This document shows positions 5,577 through 10,184 of a stretch of 10,184 nucleotides of DNA, piece after piece. The DNA comes from Treponema sp. GTDB lineage: Bacteria > Spirochaetota > Spirochaetia > Treponematales > Breznakiellaceae. Location of the stretch: assembly GCA_031288815.1 (NCBI GenBank), contig JAITQR010000245.1, positions 1-10,184 on the forward strand. Direction: 5' to 3'. Below the pieces are notes generated by a model. It made no database searches. It saw nothing but the letters and a program-made list of their open reading frames with translations, and was not told the origin of the DNA. A program made the translations under genes and the position numbers. The number at the start of each line of letters is the position of its first letter. Within the stretch, counting starts at the first letter, position 1.

Positions 5577-6535
5577 TGGAAAAAGCGCTCAGCACGCAGT
5601 TAAAGTACCTTACGGATCTTTTGCTGAAAAGTTACGAAGAACACGCGGAGATCATTAAAATTGATTCGGTACATCTGTTAAGCCGGGATCGGGTGATAGG
5701 CATTCTTGAAAAACTGCGGAACCTTGTCTTTCCCGGCTATTTCGGCAAAAAAAACATATCCCTCTCGTCGGTGGAATACTACGCGGGGGATACGCTGGAA
5801 GAAGTTCTGTATTCCCTTTCCAGGGAGACCGCCAGGGCCATCCATTTCAGCCCCCATTACGGCGGCCTTGGGAAGGAAATAATCGAGGAAAAAGCCGCCA
5901 ATATTGTTTTCCGCTTTCTGGCCCGTCTGCCGGAAGTGCGGGAATATCTGGCCCAGGATGTTTCCGCCGCCTTTGACGGCGATCCCGCGGCGGCTAACCT
6001 GGACGAGATTATCTCCTCCTATCCGGGAATCTACGCCATCACGGTCTACCGCCTGGCCCATATCCTTTACGATCTGGAAGTTCCCCTTATTCCCCGGATC
6101 ATGAGCGAATACGCCCATAACATTACCGGTATCGACATACACCCCGGCGCGGTTATCGGCCATCATTTCTTCATCGATCATGGTACGGGCATTGTTATTG
6201 GCGAAACCACGATTATCGGGAATTACGTAAAGATCTACCAGGGCGTTACCCTCGGGGGGCTTTCCACCCGGGGCGGCCAGACGCTTAAAGGCGTCAAACG
6301 CCATCCCACCATCGAGGATCACGTTACCATTTATTCAGGAGCTTCCATTCTCGGCGGCGCCACGGTTATCGGCGAAGGGGTGGTTATCGGCAGCAACGCC
6401 TTTGTTACCAAGTCGGTACCCGAAAAAACCAGGGTCAGCGTCAAAAATCCGGAGCTCCAGTTCAAGTCCGACGGGCGTTCCCCTCCCGCCCACGCGGAAT
6501 TGAGCCAGGACGAATTTTGGGACTGGGTGATATGA
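5576..6535 (+). CDS. cysE: Serine O-acetyltransferase, EpsC/CysE type
   Basis: This 319-residue protein acetylates L-serine with acetyl-CoA to O-acetylserine, the acceptor for cysteine synthase. The N-terminal ~180 residues are helical. A left-handed beta-helix of hexapeptide repeats follows (about 185-285: VIGHHF, VIGETT, IIGNYV, VIGEGV, VIGSNA). D187 in IDIHP and H202 in IDHGTG match the catalytic Asp143/His158 pair of E. coli CysE, with the same 15-residue spacing. The insert GGLSTRGGQTLKGVKRHP (227-244) is typical of the acyl-CoA binding loop. Its start overlaps the desulfurase stop as TAATG, with AGGGAG (5559-5564) as ribosome binding site. Serine acetyltransferases are recurrent neighbours of family 2A encapsulins. 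Classic CysE ends in an Ile that binds the CysK active site and is also feedback-relevant; this one also ends in Ile (WDWVI), so a complex with the cysteine synthase is possible but unproven. Confidence 0.93.
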   Translation: MEKALSTQLKYLTDLLLKSYEEHAEIIKIDSVHLLSRDRVIGILEKLRNLVFPGYFGKKNISLSSVEYYAGDTLEEVLYSLSRETARAIHFSPHYGGLGKEIIEEKAANIVFRFLARLPEVREYLAQDVSAAFDGDPAAANLDEIISSYPGIYAITVYRLAHILYDLEVPLIPRIMSEYAHNITGIDIHPGAVIGHHFFIDHGTGIVIGETTIIGNYVKIYQGVTLGGLSTRGGQTLKGVKRHPTIEDHVTIYSGASILGGATVIGEGVVIGSNAFVTKSVPEKTRVSVKNPELQFKSDGRSPPAHAELSQDEFWDWVI

Positions 6536-6557
6536 GCGAAAACATGGCTTGTACCGG

Positions 6558-6586
6558 CGGCCCATTCATCTGAATCTTCAGGGCCG
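6558..6586 (+). other. Small hairpin just after cysE
   Basis: CGGCCC (6558-6563) pairs with GGGCCG (6581-6586) around 17 bases that contain a smaller ATTC/GAAT stem. No T-run follows, so it is not a terminator by itself. It may protect the 3' end of the mRNA or be incidental. Confidence 0.3.
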
Positions 6587-6596
6587 TAGCAAAGGA

Positions 6597-6657
6597 CGGT
6601 TGCGGATATAGTGTATGATAAAATAGACATCCGTGCCCGATTTTTTAATTTTTTTTA
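6597..6657 (+). terminator. Rho-independent terminator of the cys/encapsulin cluster
   Basis: A stem pairs CGG (6597-6599) with CCG (6637-6639) and CGGAT (6603-6607) with ATCCG (6629-6633), joined by two G-T wobbles and one mismatch, around a 21-base loop. It is followed directly by A, T6, AA and T8 (to 6656). It lies 60 bp after cysE and before the separate transporter operon, where a terminator is expected. The long loop makes it weaker than textbook cases. Confidence 0.65.
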
Positions 6658-6697
6658 GAACCCAAACCCTTTAACTTGTGGATATTACGTTAAAAAC

Positions 6698-6759
6698 TGC
6701 ATAAATATTCAATTTTTGGCCTAAATTATACAAATATTTCACTTTTTTTGCATAAATAT
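6698..6759 (+). promoter_or_regulatory. Pair of 11-bp direct repeats upstream of livK (candidate regulator sites)
   Basis: TGCATAAATAT occurs at 6698-6708 and 6749-6759, 51 bp apart, close to five helical turns. The first copy continues as TGCATAAATATTCA, which resembles an ArgR/AhrC operator (TGAAT-WWWW-ATTCA) with one change. A related AAATATTT palindrome (6732-6739) lies between them. The second copy ends just before the -35. The surrounding AT-richness means chance cannot be excluded. Confidence 0.35.
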
Positions 6760-6761
6760 AC

Positions 6762-6793
6762 TTGCCAGGCTTGTATTTTTTTTCTAATATAAT
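6762..6793 (+). promoter_or_regulatory. Putative sigma70-type promoter of the liv operon
   Basis: TTGCCA (6762-6767) serves as -35. A perfect TATAAT lies at 6788-6793 but with a 20-bp spacer; the overlapping TAATAT (6785-6790) has the ideal 17-bp spacer and a weaker match. The start point would be near 6800, giving a leader of about 25 nt before livK. The T-run between the boxes makes the DNA strongly AT-rich. Confidence 0.6.
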
Positions 6794-6814
6794 TCAAATT
6801 CATTCTCAGAAAAA

Positions 6815-6820
6815 TGGAGG
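6815..6820 (+). promoter_or_regulatory. Ribosome binding site that decides the livK start
   Basis: TGGAGG (6815-6820) lies 5 nt before ATG 6826. An earlier in-frame ATG at 6814 overlaps this site and would put MEEK before a normal MKKAF signal peptide, so 6826 is the better start. Confidence 0.75.
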
Positions 6821-6825
6821 AAAAA

Positions 6826-7995
6826 ATGAAAAAGGCATTTGTTTTCGGGGTTCTTTTTCTGTTTGCCTTGTCAATGGTAATGGCAAGAGGCGGCGGGGAG
6901 CAGACTATCAAAATCGGCTTCAACATTCCCCTGACGGGAAACTCCCCCAAGGTGGGGGAAAGCGCCAAAAACGCCGGGGAACTGGTTAAAAAGCAGATCA
7001 ACGACGCGGGCGGGCTGGACGTGAAGGGCAAAAAGTACCAGGTTGACTTTATCTATGTGGACAACGAACTCAAGCCCGAATCAGCGGTGCAGGCCGCCAT
7101 GCGTCTGATTGAGCAGGACAACGTTCTCGCTATCGTGGGGCCCGCCGGCTCAGGCCGGGCCATTCCCGCGGGGCAGATCAACAACGACAGCCGGGTACCC
7201 ATGATTTCCCCCTGGGCCACCAACCCGGACGTAACCAAAAACCGGCCCTACGTTTTCCGGGCCTGCATCCTTGACCCGGTACAGGCTCCCGCGGCGGTAA
7301 AATTCGCCGGCCAGCAGTTCTCCGGCGTGGTCAGGGCGGCGGTGCTCTACAATGTGGAAGACGACTACTCCAAGGGCCTGGCCGAATTATTTCGGAGCAG
7401 CTGGGAATCCGTCCACGGCGCCGGAAGCATCAGGGCCTTCGAGAGTTTCGGGGAGAACGACAAGGACTTTTCGGTACAGCTCACCAAAATTGTCAATACC
7501 GATGCCCAGTTGCTTTACCTGCCGGACTATTACAACCATGTGGCCCTTATCGTTCCCCAGGCCAAAAACCTCGGATGGGGGGACAAGCCGGTGTTGGGAA
7601 GCGACTCCTGGGGTTCCACCGACATAGTAACCTTGAGCAACAACGCGGTAAAGGGTTACTATTTTACGGATCACTTTGCCGCTGCCGGCGCTACGGGGAT
7701 CACCAAGGCATTCATCGATCAATACAAGGCTTCCTACAATGAAAGCCCGGACAGCGTGGCGGCCCTTACCTATGATTCGGCCAAGATCGTGTTACAGGCT
7801 ATTCAGAACGCGGGGTTAAGCGGAAATTTACAGAATGACCGGGAAGCCATTAAAAACGCTATCGTCGCCCTGAAGGATTATGCCGGTATAACCGGAAACA
7901 TGACCTTTAACGCCGACGGCGATCCGGACAAAACGGCGGTGGTTGTACAGATAAGCGACTCGGGCGAGTTTACCTTTGTTACCAACATGAAGTAA
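6826..7995 (+). CDS. livK: Periplasmic substrate-binding protein of a LIV-type ABC importer
   Basis: This 389-residue protein has an N-terminal signal peptide: MKK, a hydrophobic core to about residue 17, and a likely signal peptidase I site VMA|RG after residue 20. There is no lipobox cysteine, so it should be free in the periplasm rather than a lipoprotein. The mature part opens with IKIGFNIPLTG, the usual first strand of type I periplasmic binding proteins of the Leu/Ile/Val-binding family. It continues with GPAGSGRAIPAGQI, VPMISPWAT and ALTYDSAKIVLQAI, all typical positions of that family. It binds a ligand between two lobes and delivers it to the LivH-LivM channel encoded next. The ligand is likely a branched-chain or other hydrophobic amino acid, but relatives bind amides, urea and other small molecules, so specificity is open. 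livH follows after 15 bp. Confidence 0.9.
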   Translation: MKKAFVFGVLFLFALSMVMARGGGEQTIKIGFNIPLTGNSPKVGESAKNAGELVKKQINDAGGLDVKGKKYQVDFIYVDNELKPESAVQAAMRLIEQDNVLAIVGPAGSGRAIPAGQINNDSRVPMISPWATNPDVTKNRPYVFRACILDPVQAPAAVKFAGQQFSGVVRAAVLYNVEDDYSKGLAELFRSSWESVHGAGSIRAFESFGENDKDFSVQLTKIVNTDAQLLYLPDYYNHVALIVPQAKNLGWGDKPVLGSDSWGSTDIVTLSNNAVKGYYFTDHFAAAGATGITKAFIDQYKASYNESPDSVAALTYDSAKIVLQAIQNAGLSGNLQNDREAIKNAIVALKDYAGITGNMTFNADGDPDKTAVVVQISDSGEFTFVTNMK

Positions 7996-8010
7996 CCGGA
8001 AGGTGGCGGT

Positions 8011-8919
8011 ATGCTGACAAAGCTCTTGCAGAACATTTTCAACGCCCTTCAATGGGGAAGTTTCTACTCGATAATTGCCCTGGGCTACTGTCTGGTCTAT
8101 GGAGTCCTGCGGCTTATCAACTTTGCCCACGGCGATATTTTTATGACCGCGTCCTACATTGCTTTTTTTATCGCCACGGCGCTGCTGGGATTCATAACCG
8201 GGGGAGTGCCGGTGTTTGTTATAACCCTGGTGCTTACCATGGCGGCTACCGCGCTGTTGGGCATTACCATTGAACGGGTTGCGTACCGCCCGCTCCGGTT
8301 GAAAGGGGTTAACCGCCTTTACGTGGTTATTACCGCGTTGATGGTGGGTTTTATCCTTGAAAACGGCAACCTGGCCCTCGTCGGGGCCAGCGCCAAACGT
8401 TTTCCCGATCTTATTACCGAGCGCATCTGGACCTTCGGAACGGTGGTGATCACCAATTTGAAAGTCCTGGTTATAGCGGCGGCCTTTGTGGTTTTCGCTA
8501 TACTGCAATTCATCGTAAAAAAAACCGTTTTCGGCATGTCCATGCGGGCCGTCTCATACGACAAGTTCGCCGTCCCCCTCATGGGAATTCCGGTAAACCG
8601 GGTCATCACCTTTACTTTCGCCTTGGGATCGGCCCTGGCCGCGGTAGCGGGGATACTCTTCGGTATGTCCTACCCTGTGCTGGGCCCCCTTATGGGGATG
8701 ATTCTCGGCTGGAAGGCTTTTATAGCCGCCGTGGTCGGCGGTATCGGGGACATTAAAGGGGCTTTTATCGGCGGCTTTATGCTGGGCTTTATCGAAATTT
8801 TTATTGTCGCCTTCTTCCCTTCCAGTTTTAAAGATCTGGTATCCTTTGTTATTCTGTTGATCATCCTGGTGCTTAAGCCCACCGGTTTTTTCGGTGTGGC
8901 AAAAAGCACAAAAATTTAG
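8011..8919 (+). CDS. livH: ABC importer permease, LivH family
   Basis: This 302-residue polytopic inner-membrane protein has about eight hydrophobic segments. The family-typical YCLVYGVLRLINFAHGDIFM lies in the first 45 residues. FGMSMRAVSYDKFAVPLMGI lies in the cytoplasmic loop. GWKAFIAAVVGGIGDIKGAF near residue 235 is the coupling region that contacts the ATPases. It pairs with LivM to form the channel for the LivK ligand. GGAAGGTGG (7998-8006) is its ribosome binding site. Length is normal for LivH. Urea and amide permeases (UrtB, FmdE-type) share this fold, so the substrate is not fixed by sequence. Confidence 0.93.
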   Translation: MLTKLLQNIFNALQWGSFYSIIALGYCLVYGVLRLINFAHGDIFMTASYIAFFIATALLGFITGGVPVFVITLVLTMAATALLGITIERVAYRPLRLKGVNRLYVVITALMVGFILENGNLALVGASAKRFPDLITERIWTFGTVVITNLKVLVIAAAFVVFAILQFIVKKTVFGMSMRAVSYDKFAVPLMGIPVNRVITFTFALGSALAAVAGILFGMSYPVLGPLMGMILGWKAFIAAVVGGIGDIKGAFIGGFMLGFIEIFIVAFFPSSFKDLVSFVILLIILVLKPTGFFGVAKSTKI

Positions 8920-8928
8920 GAGCCCCTC

Positions 8929-9999
8929 ATGCCGGACGCTTTACCCAAACGAAACTTTTCGATGTTCCTGCTTCCGGTCTCCGTGATTGCCGCGGTTTTG
9001 GTAGTCGCCCTCTCGGCTCTGGGGGTAATAAACCAGTATATTCAAACCGTACTGATGTCCATCGGCATTAATATAATCTTTGCCTCCAGCCTGAACATCG
9101 TAAACGGCTATATGGGCGAGTTTTCCTGCGGCCACGCGGGATTTATGGCCGTGGGGGCTTACTCTTCATCGGTACTGTCTCTTATTCTTTTTACGGAAAA
9201 CAAATTTACCGGAGCCGCCCTCCTTCCGCCTTGGACAAGCCTTGCCCTTTTTCCCTTGGTGATCGTTATCGGCGGCGTCATCGCGGCGTTTACGGGCCTC
9301 ATAGTGGCGCTCCCTTCCTTCAAAACCCGCGATGATTATCTGGCGATTATTACCATTGCCGCGAACTATATTGTTATGACCCTTATCAATAACCTGGAAA
9401 TCGTCGGGGCCAGCCGGGGGCTCATGGGTATGAAATCCACCCTTTTTGCTATGAGCGATGTAATTCCTCTGCCCTGGATACTTATCTGGGTGATGGTCTT
9501 TGTGGTAATTTGCACGGCTCTTATCAAGCGGCTCATGGGCTCGGTACTGGGGAAAGGTATTTCCACTATCCGGTATGACGAAATTTCCGCTGAAATAATG
9601 AGCGTCAACACCGACAGGATAAAGCTTCTGGCCTTCATGTTTTCATCGGCCCTGTCCGGAGTGGCCGGCGGTCTTTTTGCCCACATGCTGGGTTTTATCA
9701 ATCCCCAGTCCTTCAATATCATGAAATCCACCGAAGGCATGGTTATGGTTTACCTGGGCGGCATGGGTTCACTTTCGGGCTCGGTTCTCTCGGCCGTTTT
9801 TTTTACCTTTCTGCTGGAACTTCTGCGGCCCCTGCAGATACTCAAATTGGTAGTTATTCCCCTTCTTCTGATCCTGCTTATGCAATTCCGGCCCGAAGGG
9901 CTTATGGGAAATAAAGAGCTTCCCGATCTGGTCCGCCGTTTCAGACAGTGGCGGGCCGCGAAATCGGGAAAGAGGAGGAATCATGGCGGCGCATGTTGA
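8929..9999 (+). CDS. livM: ABC importer permease, LivM family
   Basis: This 356-residue polytopic membrane protein is the second channel subunit. INIIFASSLNIVNGYMGEFS and the CGHAGFMAVGAYSS stretch after it (about residues 47-80) form the LivM signature. LPSFKTRDDYLAIITIA (about 131-147) is also conserved. YLGGMGSLSGSVLSAVFFTF in the last third is the ATPase-coupling region. The C-terminus is a basic cytoplasmic tail rich in Arg and Lys. AGGAG (8918-8922), which overlaps the livH stop TAG, lies 6 nt before the ATG, so translation is probably coupled. Its last 17 bases overlap livG. Confidence 0.93.
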   Translation: MPDALPKRNFSMFLLPVSVIAAVLVVALSALGVINQYIQTVLMSIGINIIFASSLNIVNGYMGEFSCGHAGFMAVGAYSSSVLSLILFTENKFTGAALLPPWTSLALFPLVIVIGGVIAAFTGLIVALPSFKTRDDYLAIITIAANYIVMTLINNLEIVGASRGLMGMKSTLFAMSDVIPLPWILIWVMVFVVICTALIKRLMGSVLGKGISTIRYDEISAEIMSVNTDRIKLLAFMFSSALSGVAGGLFAHMLGFINPQSFNIMKSTEGMVMVYLGGMGSLSGSVLSAVFFTFLLELLRPLQILKLVVIPLLLILLMQFRPEGLMGNKELPDLVRRFRQWRAAKSGKRRNHGGAC

Positions 10000-10184
10000 A
10001 ATCAACGATCTGAGCCACCGTTTCGGCGGTCTCCAGGCTCTTACCGGTATAAACCTTTCGCTTGGACGGGGGGAAATCGCGGGGCTTATCGGGCCCAATG
10101 GGGCCGGAAAGACCACCGTCTTTAACCTGGTAAGCGGTTTTTATGTTCCTACCCAGGGAGATATTCTTATATACGGTAAGCGCA
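9983..10184 (+). CDS. livG: ABC importer ATPase, LivG family (partial, cut by window end)
   Basis: Only the first 67 residues are present. They read as a classic nucleotide-binding domain start: VEINDLSHRFGGLQALTGIN, then the Walker A motif GPNGAGKTT at 37-45, then FNLVSGFYVPTQGDI, which is typical of LivG. It hydrolyses ATP at the cytoplasmic face of LivH-LivM. AGGAGG (9973-9978) lies 4 nt before ATG 9983, inside livM. The signature motif and Walker B lie beyond the window. A livF gene is expected next, but this cannot be seen. Confidence 0.92.
   Translation, partial: MAAHVEINDLSHRFGGLQALTGINLSLGRGEIAGLIGPNGAGKTTVFNLVSGFYVPTQGDILIYGKR

Overview
The window holds two transcription blocks, all on the + strand. 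Coding DNA is GC-rich and the longer intergenic stretch (6640-6825) is very AT-rich. The gene content and an exported periplasmic binding protein point to a diderm bacterium. I suspect a spirochaete of the Treponema group from the codon style and the LivK signal peptide, but with low confidence because no rRNA or other taxonomic marker is present.

Block 1 (about 25-6657) is a seven-gene sulfur/cysteine cluster. It opens with a sigma70-like promoter and four tightly coupled genes that match the mycobacterial CysO pathway: a CysM-type cysteine synthase (87-1013), a JAMM metallopeptidase like Mec+ (1010-1435), a ThiS/MoaD-fold sulfur carrier like CysO (1426-1809), and a MoeZ-type E1 activating enzyme with a C-terminal rhodanese domain (1809-3002). 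After a 122-bp gap containing a perfect 11-bp inverted repeat comes a family 2A encapsulin shell protein (SrpI-like, 3125-4078). It overlaps a SufS-type cysteine desulfurase with a ~107-residue Pro/Ala-rich N-terminal extension (4053-5576), the expected encapsulin cargo. That gene is coupled to an EpsC/CysE-type serine O-acetyltransferase (5576-6535). A rho-independent terminator (6597-6657) closes the block.

The genes can be read as one sulfur circuit. CysE makes O-acetylserine. The encapsulated desulfurase converts cysteine sulfur to persulfide or elemental sulfur. The rhodanese/E1 protein loads sulfur on CysO as a thiocarboxylate. CysM attaches it to activated serine, and the JAMM peptidase releases cysteine. 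A nanocompartment sulfur store linked to a protein-thiocarboxylate cysteine pathway is the main discovery candidate. A second is that this CysO carries a 36-residue tail after its di-glycine, so it would need proteolytic maturation.

Block 2 (about 6698-10184) starts after an AT-rich promoter region with 11-bp direct repeats. It encodes a branched-chain amino acid type (LIV/HAAT family) ABC importer: periplasmic binding protein LivK, permeases LivH and LivM, and the start of ATPase LivG, which runs off the window. It looks like an ordinary transporter operon, separate from block 1.
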